The notes below the pieces were generated by a model. It had not been told where the DNA came from, did not search any database, and saw only the letters and a program-made list of their open reading frames with translations. 64,000 bases of DNA from Mycobacterium sp. OAS707 (GTDB lineage: Bacteria; Actinomycetota; Actinomycetes; Mycobacteriales; Mycobacteriaceae). A program made the position numbers and the translations under genes. Positions 33,672-48,203 of the stretch are shown one piece after another. How positions within the stretch are numbered: the first letter of the stretch is position 1; every line of letters starts with the position of its first letter. The stretch lies in the NCBI RefSeq assembly GCF_014873705.1, contig NZ_JADBDS010000001.1, forward strand, positions 1,364,001 to 1,428,000. The letters are read 5' to 3'.

Positions 33672-36600
33672 GACCGCCCACCGGCGACGGCCTGGGCCGG
33701 ACACATGGCGCGCACCGGGCAGTGTGAGCACCCGTCGTTGACCCGCGCGACGAACTCGGGACCTTGAGTGGCGGCCGCCGCCTGCTGCACCAACGCGAGC
33801 CAAGCGGCGCGAGCGTCGACTGACTGCGGGTCCTGCTCGCGTTCGGTGGCCCCACCCGATCCGGTTTTGCCGAGATACACCAGCCGACCGCCGCCGGGTG
33901 TATCACCTTGTGGCAGCAGTCCTTCCGCGACGGCGAGCTGGTACATGGCCAACTGGGCATGGCGTTGCGCGTCGTCCTTGCTGACCGGCGTCTTACCGGT
34001 CTTGATGTCGACGACCACCAACCGGCCCTCGGCGTCGCGCTCGAGCCGGTCAAGGCGACCACGCACCCGCACCCCCGGACCGACTGTGCCGTCGATGTCG
34101 ACCTCGGTGCCCACCTCAGTCAGCTCGCCGCGGGTTTGCGCACGCCACTGCGCGAACGTCGACAGCATCGCACGGTGGCGTGCCAGCTCGTTGTCGGAAA
34201 ACCACTGCGATTCGAACGGCAGCTTGGCCCAGAGCTTTTCGAGTTCGTTGAGCATCTGGTTTTCGGTCTTGCCCGGCTCGGCGACAAGAGCATGCAACAG
34301 CGATCCGATCGCTGAGCGGACATCGCGTCCGTCGGAGCCGCCGTGGCGTTCGAGCAGCCAGCGCAGTGGGCAGTCGGTCAGCATCTGCAGCGTCGACGGT
34401 GAGAGCGTCACGACGTGGTCGTCACCGTCCCACAGCGGTTCCGCACTGGACAACGGCGTCATGCCGTACCACTGAGCCGGGTCGGCACCGGCGATACCGG
34501 CCTCCGCCAGCCGCGCGAGTTGCGCTGCTGCACAAAGCTTTTCGCTGTCGTCTATGTTTTCATCCGCCGCGCATACCACCGCGCGCAGCCGTCCGACCAG
34601 CGCAGGTGGGGCCAGCACGCGCGGGGCATGGATCGGCTGTGGCGGGTCGGGTTCCGGGTCGGTCGCGAGCGCCGCGAGTTCGTAGCAGAACGGTGACGGC
34701 AGCATCGACTCGTCGCCGCAGTCGCTGTCGACCGCGGTCACCAACAGGCGGGTGCGGGCGCGGCCCATCGCCGCGATCAACAGCCTGCGTTCCTCGGCCA
34801 GCAGCGGCGCGCGACTCGACAAGCCCCGATCGACCTGCGTCTCGACTCCATCCATCACGTCGACGAGCTGCTGGGTGCCCAGCACGCCGCCACGCGGGGT
34901 CGTGTTGGGCCACAACCCTTCCTGCACTCCCGCGATGACGACGAAATCCCATTCCCTGCCGAGCGCCGCGTGGGCGGACAGGACCGCGACCGCGTCGGGG
35001 TCAGGCCGTTGCTCGCGAGGTGTCGGAGGCAGGCCCATCGCCTCGACGTGGTCGACGAGCCCGCGCAGCGACGCGCCCGTCGTGCGACTCACGTATTGCT
35101 CGGCGATATCGAACAACGCGGTGACCGCGTCGAGGTCACGGTCCGCCTGCGCACCCGCAAGGCCGCCGCGTTCACTGGCCGCCAGCCAGCGTCGTTGCAG
35201 GCCGGACCGATGCCAGGCCTGCCACAGCGTGTAGCGGGGATCTTGGCCTTGTGCTGCGCTGCTGCGCGCGGCGGTGAGCACTGCCCGTACCCGGCGCAAC
35301 GGCCTACCGAGTTCGGCGGACAGTCGGTCGGTGTCGTTGTCGAGCGCCTCGACAAGCAGGTCGGTGAACTCCCGTGGCGGTTGGCTGCCGTCGGCTCTGC
35401 GCAACGCCCGTCGCAGCTGGGGCAGCGACACTGGATCGACACGGCCGATCGGCCCGGTCAGCAGCGACAGCGCGCGCTCGCCGTCCAGACCGTAGTCGGT
35501 GGCGTCGAGGACAGTCAGAAGCGCGCGCACCGCGGGCTGATCGGCCAACGGGGTGCTCGGCAGCGGGGCGTCCACCGGCACACCGGCCGAGACGAGAACG
35601 CGGGCCAGCGGCGCGCCCAGCCGCGGCACCGACCGCACGATCACGGCCATCCGCGACCACGGCACACCGTCGACCAGGTGGGCGCGGCGCAGGGCGTCGG
35701 CGATCAACGCGGATTCCGCGTGTGGCGTCGCAGCGATCTGCACATTCAGCTCGCCCGGCCGGTCCTCGGCACCGGTCATATGCCGCGCCGCGTCGGCACC
35801 CGGCAACCGGCGCGCAACAGCGGTGATTGCGTCGGCGATGACCGGCGCGCAGCGAAACGATCGCGTGAGCGTGATGGCGGGCTCGTCACCGCGCAGCAGC
35901 GACGGGTCGGCGCCGCGATATCCGAACACCGACTGGCTCGCGTCTCCGGCGATGACGGTCAGCTGCGCACCTGCCGACAGCACGCGAACAAGCCGGGCCG
36001 CCTGTGGATCGAGATGCTGCGCGTCGTCCACGAGAAGCAGCTTGATCCTGGCGCGTTCGGCCGCCAACAGGTCCGCGTCGGTCGCGAACGCTTCGAGCGC
36101 GGCGCCGACAAGTTCGGCGGCGCCCAGCGCGGGCACCGTGGCCTGCGGTGCCGCCATGCCGACGGCAGAACGCAGCAGCATGATCTGCTCGTAGGCCTGC
36201 GCGAACTTGCCAGCCGCCAGCCATTCGGGACGGCCGCTGGTTCGTCCGATGCGTTGCAGCGCAATGGGATCCACGCCGCGTTCGGTGCACCGGGCCAGCA
36301 GGTCGCGCAGCTCGTTGGCAAACCCGACAGTGGACAGCGCCGGACGCAGTTGGCTGGGCCAGCCCACCGGTGACGCGTCACCGTCTTCCAAGTCACCTGC
36401 GAGCAGTTCACGGATGATGCCGTCCTGCTCGGCGCTGGTGATCAGTCGCGGGGGCGGATCGCCGTTGCGCTGCGCCGCCAACCGCAGTACGGCGAACGCG
36501 TACGAGTGCAGGGTGCGGACCAACGGTTCGCGGACGACAGCGCGGCTGCCCGCCGACAACAATGCCGACGTGATGGCTGCCCGCGCCTGGCTGCCGAGCC

Positions 36601-36781
36601 GCGCCGAACCCGTCAGCAGCAGAACCGATTCGGGGTCACTGCCCGCGGCGATGTGGGCCGTCGCGGCCTGAATCAGCAAGCTGCTCTTGCCCGTACCGGC
36701 GCCGCCGAGCACGCGCACCACACCGCGCATGCCTGGTTCAGTGAGGGCGGTGAGGGTCAGTTCGGTCTGCGGTGCGGACAT
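33668..36781 (-). CDS. adnA: Recombination helicase-nuclease subunit AdnA
   Basis: A 1037-aa partner of AdnB. The N-terminal motor has Walker A GGAGTGKSSL near residue 27, LLVDDAQHLDPQAAR as motif II and GDASQSVFGYRGAD as motif III. The C-terminal nuclease has RLVVVDIKTGKTP. Four cysteines that could hold an iron-sulfur cluster are visible: one in LTDCPLRWLL and three in the final CSHCPVRAMC. Motif II has DDAQ rather than DExQ, fitting the idea that AdnB is the main motor. Confidence 0.95.
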   Translation of the reverse strand: MSAPQTELTLTALTEPGMRGVVRVLGGAGTGKSSLLIQAATAHIAAGSDPESVLLLTGSARLGSQARAAITSALLSAGSRAVVREPLVRTLHSYAFAVLRLAAQRNGDPPPRLITSAEQDGIIRELLAGDLEDGDASPVGWPSQLRPALSTVGFANELRDLLARCTERGVDPIALQRIGRTSGRPEWLAAGKFAQAYEQIMLLRSAVGMAAPQATVPALGAAELVGAALEAFATDADLLAAERARIKLLLVDDAQHLDPQAARLVRVLSAGAQLTVIAGDASQSVFGYRGADPSLLRGDEPAITLTRSFRCAPVIADAITAVARRLPGADAARHMTGAEDRPGELNVQIAATPHAESALIADALRRAHLVDGVPWSRMAVIVRSVPRLGAPLARVLVSAGVPVDAPLPSTPLADQPAVRALLTVLDATDYGLDGERALSLLTGPIGRVDPVSLPQLRRALRRADGSQPPREFTDLLVEALDNDTDRLSAELGRPLRRVRAVLTAARSSAAQGQDPRYTLWQAWHRSGLQRRWLAASERGGLAGAQADRDLDAVTALFDIAEQYVSRTTGASLRGLVDHVEAMGLPPTPREQRPDPDAVAVLSAHAALGREWDFVVIAGVQEGLWPNTTPRGGVLGTQQLVDVMDGVETQVDRGLSSRAPLLAEERRLLIAAMGRARTRLLVTAVDSDCGDESMLPSPFCYELAALATDPEPDPPQPIHAPRVLAPPALVGRLRAVVCAADENIDDSEKLCAAAQLARLAEAGIAGADPAQWYGMTPLSSAEPLWDGDDHVVTLSPSTLQMLTDCPLRWLLERHGGSDGRDVRSAIGSLLHALVAEPGKTENQMLNELEKLWAKLPFESQWFSDNELARHRAMLSTFAQWRAQTRGELTEVGTEVDIDGTVGPGVRVRGRLDRLERDAEGRLVVVDIKTGKTPVSKDDAQRHAQLAMYQLAVAEGLLPQGDTPGGGRLVYLGKTGSGGATEREQDPQSVDARAAWLALVQQAAAATQGPEFVARVNDGCSHCPVRAMCPAQAVAGGRS

Positions 36782-36844
36782 GAATGCATGACACCATGGG
36801 GGTCCGACAAGCGACTGTCACCGACTGCTGGCAGCATCAATGCC

Positions 36845-37621
36845 GTGAGCCTGCATGTGCATCGTTACGGACCGAGCCGCCCGCCGCAGATCCTGGCCGT
36901 GCACGGGCTGACCGGGCACGGCCTGCGCTGGCAGACCCTGGCGGTCAGGCATCTGCCCGAATTCGCGATCGCCGCACCGGACCTGATCGGGCACGGCCGG
37001 TCGTCGTGGGCGGCACCGTGGAGCATCGACGCGAACGTCGACGCGCTGGCCGCGCTGCTCGACGCCGAGGCGGACGGACCCGTGGTCGTGGTCGGGCATT
37101 CGTTCGGCGGGGCGATCGCCTTGAATCTGGCTGCGGCACGCCCTGATCTGGTGTCGGGGTTGGTGCTGCTCGATCCCGCGGTCGGACTCGACGGCGGCTG
37201 GATGCGCGACATCGCCGACGACATGTTCGCCTCGCCGGACTACACCGACCGCGCAGAGGCCCGCTCGGAGAAGGTGAACGGGTCGTGGGGTGAGGTCGAC
37301 TCCGACGAGCTGGACCGCGAGCTCGACGAGCACCTGATAGACCGGCCCAACGGACGGGTGGGCTGGCGGCTCAGCATTCCGGCGATGTTGTCGTACTGGA
37401 GTGAGTTGGCGCGACCAATTGTGTTACCGCGCAATGGCATACCGATCACACTCGTGCTCGCCACCAAAACCGACCCGCCGTATGTCAGTGATGAACTTCT
37501 CGCCGGATTGCGCGAGCGACCCGACTTCACGCTGCTGGAGTTCGACTGCGACCACATGGTTCCCCAGGCGCGGCCTGCCGATACCGCGGCGGTGATCCGC
37601 AAGCAGTTGGAGCGCGGCTGA
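36845..37621 (+). CDS. lipV: Alpha/beta hydrolase (LipV type)
   Basis: A 258-aa alpha/beta hydrolase in the position of M. tuberculosis lipV (Rv3203). The oxyanion segment is VHGLTGHGLRW, the nucleophile lies in VVGHSFGGA, the acid is probably in LVLATKTDPP, and the catalytic His is in CDHMVPQA. It is likely a carboxylesterase or lipase of unknown substrate. The GTG at 36845 gives the usual start LHVHRYG; an ATG at 36788 is possible. It is divergent from adnA and one base from the next gene. Confidence 0.85.
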   Translation: MSLHVHRYGPSRPPQILAVHGLTGHGLRWQTLAVRHLPEFAIAAPDLIGHGRSSWAAPWSIDANVDALAALLDAEADGPVVVVGHSFGGAIALNLAAARPDLVSGLVLLDPAVGLDGGWMRDIADDMFASPDYTDRAEARSEKVNGSWGEVDSDELDRELDEHLIDRPNGRVGWRLSIPAMLSYWSELARPIVLPRNGIPITLVLATKTDPPYVSDELLAGLRERPDFTLLEFDCDHMVPQARPADTAAVIRKQLERG

Positions 37622-37622
37622 C

Positions 37623-37919
37623 GTGCCCGCGGTCACCGACGAACAGGTCGAAACCGTGCGGGCTCTGGTCGCATCGATTCCAGCCGGGCGCGTATCGACC
37701 TACGGCGACATCGCCGACGCGGTCGGGCTTTCCAGCCCGCGCATCGTCGGCTGGATCATGCGAACGGATTCGTCGGATCTGCCGTGGCATCGGGTGATCA
37801 GGGCGTCGGGCCGGCCGGCGCCGCACCTGACGACGCGACAGCTCGAACTGTTGCGCGCCGAAGGAGTGTTGGCGAGCGACGGCCGCATCAAATTGTCAGA
37901 GGTCCGACACGAGTTCTAG
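37623..37919 (+). CDS. Alkyltransferase-like DNA-repair protein
   Basis: A 98-aa protein with the DNA-binding fold of O6-alkylguanine transferases, but the active-site PCHR is replaced by PWHRVIRASG. Proteins with this change (ATL) cannot transfer the alkyl group; they bind the lesion and hand it to nucleotide excision repair. The recognition helix SPRIVGWIMR and the RVSTYGDIADAVG start fit. A GTG start lies 1 base after the lipV stop, so the two form a unit. Confidence 0.9.
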   Translation: MPAVTDEQVETVRALVASIPAGRVSTYGDIADAVGLSSPRIVGWIMRTDSSDLPWHRVIRASGRPAPHLTTRQLELLRAEGVLASDGRIKLSEVRHEF

Positions 37920-37948
37920 CGCCGAGCGTGCAATAAGCCACACTCGCG

Positions 37949-42170
<4,222 letters not shown>

Positions 42171-42252
42171 GCCTGGACCCTTTCGTTTGTGTGCTTCTGG
42201 TCAGAAGGCTAGTGGACGCCCGCGGCGCGGCGCCGCCCCGGCCACTTCGCGG

Positions 42253-42302
42253 TCAGCGAAACGACGATGTAGTGCGCTCAGCGAACGACGATGCGGTGCG
42301 AG
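42253..42302. repeat. Imperfect 25-bp tandem repeat
   Basis: TCAGCGAAACGACGATGTAG at the start of unit one and TCAGCGAACGACGATGCGGT at the start of unit two, with a third partial unit (TAGCGAAAC) just after. It fills part of the 264-base gap between the DUF3107 gene and the next plus-strand gene. No function is evident. Confidence 0.5.
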
Positions 42303-42434
42303 TAGCGAAACCGAAGCAGCCGCGACCGAACCGAGTCCGGACCGTGACCAAAGGCCCAGCGCGTCAACCTCATTCGTCACATGGGTCTCGATAGCATCAG
42401 GCCCGGCATTAACCGAAACGACCGGGGTAGCTGC

Positions 42435-43190
42435 ATGAACAGGCCATATACCGCACATTCACCGTATTCCTTGACCCCGACCGAACGGATTCGCAGCGAT
42501 TGGGCGGACGGCGGCGAAACCGTCGATCTCGACCGTGGGCGCTACGACGAACGCGAGCGCTACGACGAATACGAGGGTGTCGAGGGGTACGACGACGAGT
42601 ACGGCGACATCGAGGAGTACTACGAGCCGATCGATCGCCGGTGGATCTGGGTCGCCGGGGTGGCAGGAGCGATTCTGCTCGTCGCGGTCATCTGCACGGT
42701 CGTCATCCTCGGCGGGGGCGACAGCGGCTCGGTCTCAACGACGGTCGCTCCGCCTGTCAGCACAAGCCAACCGGCAGCCACGTCGGCGCCGCCCGCGACC
42801 ACGTCAGCCGCACCGCCATCGGCGACGCTACCGCCGGAGACCGTCACCACCGTGACGCCGACTGCGAGCGCCCCACCGACCGATACGCCCGCCCAGGCGG
42901 CTCCCCCGCCCGCGGCGGCGCCGAACACGATCACCTACCGGGTCACGGGCAACCGCAACCTGCTCGACCTCGTGACGGTCATCTACACCGATTCCCAAGG
43001 CGCGCTACAGACCGACGTCAACGTGGCGCTGCCGTGGGCCAAGACCGTTGTGCTGGATCCCGGTGTGACGCTGAGCTCCGTTACCGCGACGAGCGTGACC
43101 GGTCAGCTGAACTGCAGCATCACCGACGCGTCGGGCGCCACGATTGCGCTGCAGAACAACAACACGATGATCGCGAACTGCACGAAGTAG
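42435..43190 (+). CDS. Membrane protein with Thr/Pro-rich linker and MmpS-like domain
   Basis: A 251-aa protein in the place of Rv3209. An acidic, tyrosine-rich cytosolic part (residues 20-70, EYEGVEGYDDEYGDIEEYY) is followed by one membrane helix (WVAGVAGAILLVAVICTVVI), a Thr/Pro/Ala linker and a C-terminal domain. That domain follows the MmpS pattern: ITYRVTG, NVALPWAKTV, GQLNCSITDASG, to be compared with KYEIFG, NVPLPWELTL and ISCRITVDG in the MmpS at 549-977. The ATG at 42435 is preferred over one at 42381. Confidence 0.82.
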   Translation: MNRPYTAHSPYSLTPTERIRSDWADGGETVDLDRGRYDERERYDEYEGVEGYDDEYGDIEEYYEPIDRRWIWVAGVAGAILLVAVICTVVILGGGDSGSVSTTVAPPVSTSQPAATSAPPATTSAAPPSATLPPETVTTVTPTASAPPTDTPAQAAPPPAAAPNTITYRVTGNRNLLDLVTVIYTDSQGALQTDVNVALPWAKTVVLDPGVTLSSVTATSVTGQLNCSITDASGATIALQNNNTMIANCTK

Positions 43191-43199
43191 ACCAGCGGG

Positions 43200-43892
43200 T
43201 TAGGCCAGGCCCAGTTCGCGCATCCGGGTGCTGTGGGTGTGCTGCAGCCGATCGAAGAACTCGGTCATCTGCGTCAGACCCTCACCGCTGGACATCACCA
43301 GGTCGACGAGCTCGTCGTGGTCGGCCATGACGTACTGGGCCTGGGTGATGGCCTCACCGAGCAGTCGGCGCGACCACAGCGCCAGTCGGTGGCGCTGCTT
43401 CTCGCTGGCGGTCACCGCGGCCTGCACCTCGGCGACGACGAACTGCGAATGCCCGGTCTCCGACAGCACGGCGCGCACGACGTCGGCCACCTCGTCGGGC
43501 ATCGCGTCGGCGATCTCCAGATAGAAGTCCGCGGCCAACGCGTCGCCGACGTAGGTCTTCACCAGAGCCTCCAGCCAGGTGCTTGGCGTTGTCAGCCGGT
43601 GGTAGTTCTCCAGCGCCGAGGCGTAGCGCGTCATCGCGGGTACCACGTCGACTCCCCTGCGCTCCAACGCATCCCGCAGAACTTCGTAGTGGTTCATCTC
43701 CGCGGCGGCCATGGTCGCCATGTTGATCCGGCCGCGCAGGTTCGGCGCCATCCGCGCCTCTTCGGTGAGCCGGTAGAAAGCCGCCACCTCGCCGTAGGCC
43801 AGCAGCGCGAAGAGTTCGTTGACGCCAGGATGGTCGGCCGACACGCCCGGTGCGGTCTGCTCGGGAGAGGGCGCGGATGGCGTCGAATTCAT
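43200..43892 (-). CDS. Ferritin-like-fold protein (Rv3210c type)
   Basis: A 230-aa helical protein with the ferritin-like ligand pattern: Glu in LLAYGEVAAFYRLTEEARMA and the ExxH of AAAEMNHYEVLRDALE, with a second pair suggested by DFYLEIAD and SETGHSQFV. Such diiron folds occur in tRNA and other hydroxylases (MiaE group). The exact reaction is unknown. It converges with the MmpS-like gene, 9 bases apart. Confidence 0.8.
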   Translation of the reverse strand: MNSTPSAPSPEQTAPGVSADHPGVNELFALLAYGEVAAFYRLTEEARMAPNLRGRINMATMAAAEMNHYEVLRDALERRGVDVVPAMTRYASALENYHRLTTPSTWLEALVKTYVGDALAADFYLEIADAMPDEVADVVRAVLSETGHSQFVVAEVQAAVTASEKQRHRLALWSRRLLGEAITQAQYVMADHDELVDLVMSSGEGLTQMTEFFDRLQHTHSTRMRELGLA

Positions 43893-44147
43893 GGCCCAAC
43901 TCTAGACGGCCTTACCTGGTTGGCTGAGCGCACCGAGCGCCCGGCAAACCCGGCCAGCTATCATGGGTGCAGGCATTGGCACTGACAAGGTCGAAACTGA
44001 CCGGCCATTACCTAAGAAATGTGCGTGCACCAGTCGGCCCGCGACCTCAACGCAGGGCCCTCGGCCGTGGCTTCGTCGAACTCGTGCGCGCGTGGAAATC
44101 CGCGAGGACTTACGAGGTTCGACCCAGAAAGGCTACGTACCCCAAGA

Positions 44148-45608
<1,461 letters not shown>

Positions 45609-45626
45609 CCCGGCCCCGTCCGACGG

Positions 45627-46838
45627 ATGGTCAAACCCGAACGCCGCACCAAGGCTGACCTGGTGGCGGCCGCGGTGATCGCCGCAGTGGTCGTCATCGT
45701 CGCCGCTCTGATCTGGTGGACCAGCGATGCCAGGGCCACGATCAGCAGGCCCGCTGCGACGCCCGCACCGACCCTGCCGTCGGCGAAGGCGGTGCCCACC
45801 GGGCTGCGGCAACTGTGGACGGCTTCGAGCCCGAAGACCACTACGCCGTTGGTGGTCGGCGGCAATGTCATCACCGGCGACGGCCGCGAGGTCGACGGCC
45901 GTGATCCGGCCACCGGGAACGCGCGGTGGACCTATGCGCGTGACCTCGAACTGTGTGGCGTCACCTACGTATACAACTACGCGGTCGCGGTGTATCCGGA
46001 CGTCCGCGGCTGCGGGCAGGTCAGCACGATCGACGCGAAGACCGGCCAGCGTGGACCGAGTCGCACCGCCTACGCCGACCCAGAGGTGAAGCTGTCCTCC
46101 GACGGCACCGTGGTGCTCGCGGCCGGCGACAGCCGCTTGGAGCTGTGGCGCTCCGACATGGTCCGGATGCTGTCGTATGGCGCGCTCGACGCTCGGATCA
46201 AGCCGAGCGTGCCTGCGTCGACGATCTGCCGGCTGGTGTCGGCCGAGTCGAGTTCGACGGCGGTTTCGGTGCTGGAGGCCTGCCCGAAGCAGACCGATCT
46301 GCGGCTGACGCTGCTGCGGCCCGCGGACGAAGAAGACACACCCGACCTGAAATACGTGCCGCAGCCCGGCGTCGCCGACGGCTCGGGTGCGCGCGTGGTC
46401 GCGGTGTCTGACACCACGACCGCGGTCTACGTGCCAACACCGAAGCCGACGGTCAACATCGTCGACGAGACCGGTGCTACCGTCGCCAGCACACTGGTGG
46501 CCAAACCGCCGTCGCCGAACGCGGTGATGTCCCGTGCGGGCGACCTGATCACGTGGTGGACCGGCGACACCGTAATGGTGTTCTCCGCCAACGGACTTCA
46601 CTACCGCTACAGCGTCAGCGCGGCGGGCAGCAACATCCCGCTCGGCCCCGCGACGATGATGGCCGGCCGATTGCTGGTTCCTGTCACCGGCGGCTATGAC
46701 GTATTCGATCCCGCCACGGGAGCCGGCGTCGAACACATTCCGGTGCAACGCCCGCCGAGTTCGGCAGCGGTGGTACCGGCGGTGGCGGGGTCGACGATCA
46801 TCGAGCAGCGCGGCGACCAGCTGGTCGCGCTGGGTTAG
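45627..46838 (+). CDS. Membrane-anchored beta-propeller protein (Rv3212 type)
   Basis: A 403-aa protein with an N-terminal membrane anchor (LVAAAVIAAVVVIVAALIWW, residues 12-31), a short Pro/Ala linker, then repeated beta-strand units like those of PQQ/WD-type propellers (PLVVGGNVITGDGREVDGRD; FDPATGAG). Four cysteines lie in the outer domain. The function is unknown. It starts 18 bases after rhlE and its end overlaps the convergent merR gene by 41 bases. Confidence 0.82.
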   Translation: MVKPERRTKADLVAAAVIAAVVVIVAALIWWTSDARATISRPAATPAPTLPSAKAVPTGLRQLWTASSPKTTTPLVVGGNVITGDGREVDGRDPATGNARWTYARDLELCGVTYVYNYAVAVYPDVRGCGQVSTIDAKTGQRGPSRTAYADPEVKLSSDGTVVLAAGDSRLELWRSDMVRMLSYGALDARIKPSVPASTICRLVSAESSSTAVSVLEACPKQTDLRLTLLRPADEEDTPDLKYVPQPGVADGSGARVVAVSDTTTAVYVPTPKPTVNIVDETGATVASTLVAKPPSPNAVMSRAGDLITWWTGDTVMVFSANGLHYRYSVSAAGSNIPLGPATMMAGRLLVPVTGGYDVFDPATGAGVEHIPVQRPPSSAAVVPAVAGSTIIEQRGDQLVALG

Positions 46839-47208
46839 TCAGCGCCGAGCACTCCGGGCACTCGGAAATCACCGGGTGCTCGCAATGCGCGATGTGTTCG
46901 AGGAACTTGTCGGCACGCCGAAGGTTCGAAACCTGTTGGGCGATCTGGGCACGCTTGCTCTCGATCAGCGCGATCCTGCGTCCACGGTCGCGCCTGGCGA
47001 GTTCCTTGATCTCCGCCAGCGACAGCCCCGCCTGCTGACAGATCTGGATCATCCGGGCCTGACCGATCGTCTGGTCGTCGTAGGCGCGGTGCCCCGACGA
47101 GAGCCTGCGCGGCCGCAGCAGACCGACATCCTCCCAGTGCCGCAACACGTGGGTGGCGACCGCGAGCGTGGCCGCCGCGTCGCCGATCCGCTGGCCGTTG
47201 TCGGTCAC
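46798..47208 (-). CDS. MerR-family regulator
   Basis: A 136-aa MerR protein: the N-terminal winged helix (VATHVLRHWEDVGLLRPRRL, SSGHRAYDD), a dimer helix, and a C-terminal cluster HCEHPVISECPEC whose three cysteines could bind a metal or sense redox state. The GTG start has AAGGGG upstream. It is divergent from the metallo-hydrolase gene, with a perfect 20-bp palindrome between them, so that gene is its likely target. Confidence 0.9.
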   Translation of the reverse strand: MTDNGQRIGDAAATLAVATHVLRHWEDVGLLRPRRLSSGHRAYDDQTIGQARMIQICQQAGLSLAEIKELARRDRGRRIALIESKRAQIAQQVSNLRRADKFLEHIAHCEHPVISECPECSALTNPARPAGRRAAR

Positions 47209-47220
47209 GATTTCCCCTTT

Positions 47221-47240
47221 ACTTCAGGTCGACCTGAAGT
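47221..47240. promoter_or_regulatory. Perfect 20-bp palindrome, likely MerR operator
   Basis: ACTTCAGGTCGACCTGAAGT is an exact palindrome in the 47-base gap between the divergent merR and metallo-hydrolase genes. It resembles SoxR-class boxes (CCTCAAG-type arms). MerR proteins bind such sites inside promoters with a long spacer. Confidence 0.75.
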
Positions 47241-47255
47241 TCTAGCGTGGCATAC

Positions 47256-48203
47256 ATGTCGAGTCCAGTCAGATCCCCGTCCTTGGCCGCCTGCTGCGGC
47301 GCGTTCCTCGGCGTCGGGATGGGCATGCTTCGCCCGCGCCGCGCCGACGCCCGGTTCCTTGCCTCGTTACCCGATACCGGCCTGCCGAATGCCGCTGTGA
47401 CAGTATCGGTTTCGCCGCTGCGCCAGGTGCCGCGCTCGGTTCCGACCGCATTGATCGTGGAGGGCCGAAGGCAGCCGAGGCGCATCGAGAATGCGCTGAC
47501 CTCCTTCGTCGTGACTCATCCGTCGGCAAGGTTCATCGTGGACCCCGGTGTCTGCGTCAACGTTTCAGAGCGTGCCGTCGTGCAACTTCCCTCGGTGCTG
47601 CGCGCGGCGGTCCGACCGGGGGCCGACGTCGTCCCGACAGTGTCCGCGCTTGTGGAGCAGGGCTACGCGGCGTCGGACATCGATTTCGCGCTGCCGACGC
47701 ACGCGCACTGGGACCACGTCTGCGGTCTCCTCGACCTCCCGGGCCTGCCCATCCACCTGCACCACGTCGAACACGCTTGGGTGACAACCGGATCCGTGGC
47801 TCCTGTGGGTGGAGTTCGCGATGCTCTGGAAGGCCGCACCACGGTCGAATACGACCTCGACGGTCCACCTGTGCTGACGTTCACCCGCAGCCACGACGTG
47901 TTCGGCGACGGCTCAGTCGTCATCGTCGACCTCGCGGGACACACTCCCGGCAGCGTCGGCGTGCTACTGCACACCGCGGCCGGTCCCGTACTGCTTGCCG
48001 GCGACGCCGCGTGGCACACCTACCAGATCGACGACATCCGCCAGAAGTCCAGCTATCCCGGAGGACTCGCGGACGAAGACCGCGACGAGGCGTTCCGCAC
48101 GCTGCACCGGCTGCACGCCGTCAGGGATCGCGTGACGGTGGTACCGACGCACGATCCCAGCGCCACCAATCGGCTGATCAGCCCGAATTCGCTTGTGCCT
48201 TAG
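47256..48203 (+). CDS. Metallo-beta-lactamase-fold hydrolase, MerR-linked
   Basis: A 315-aa enzyme with the metal signature PTHAHWDHVCGL, later ligands in LAGHTPGSVGV and LLAGDAAWHT, and VVPTHDPSA near the end. The N-terminus has a Ser/Ala/Cys-rich hydrophobic stretch but no clear signal peptide. The substrate is unknown. A GTG at 47247 is an alternative start. Control by the divergent MerR is inferred from the palindrome. Its 3' end overlaps the convergent SDR gene by 26 bases. Confidence 0.87.
   Translation: MSSPVRSPSLAACCGAFLGVGMGMLRPRRADARFLASLPDTGLPNAAVTVSVSPLRQVPRSVPTALIVEGRRQPRRIENALTSFVVTHPSARFIVDPGVCVNVSERAVVQLPSVLRAAVRPGADVVPTVSALVEQGYAASDIDFALPTHAHWDHVCGLLDLPGLPIHLHHVEHAWVTTGSVAPVGGVRDALEGRTTVEYDLDGPPVLTFTRSHDVFGDGSVVIVDLAGHTPGSVGVLLHTAAGPVLLAGDAAWHTYQIDDIRQKSSYPGGLADEDRDEAFRTLHRLHAVRDRVTVVPTHDPSATNRLISPNSLVP

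Noticed and set aside
42253..42312. Short tandem units that might be a CRISPR or regulatory array
   Set aside because: Only two and a half imperfect units with no spacers; no cas genes anywhere in the window.
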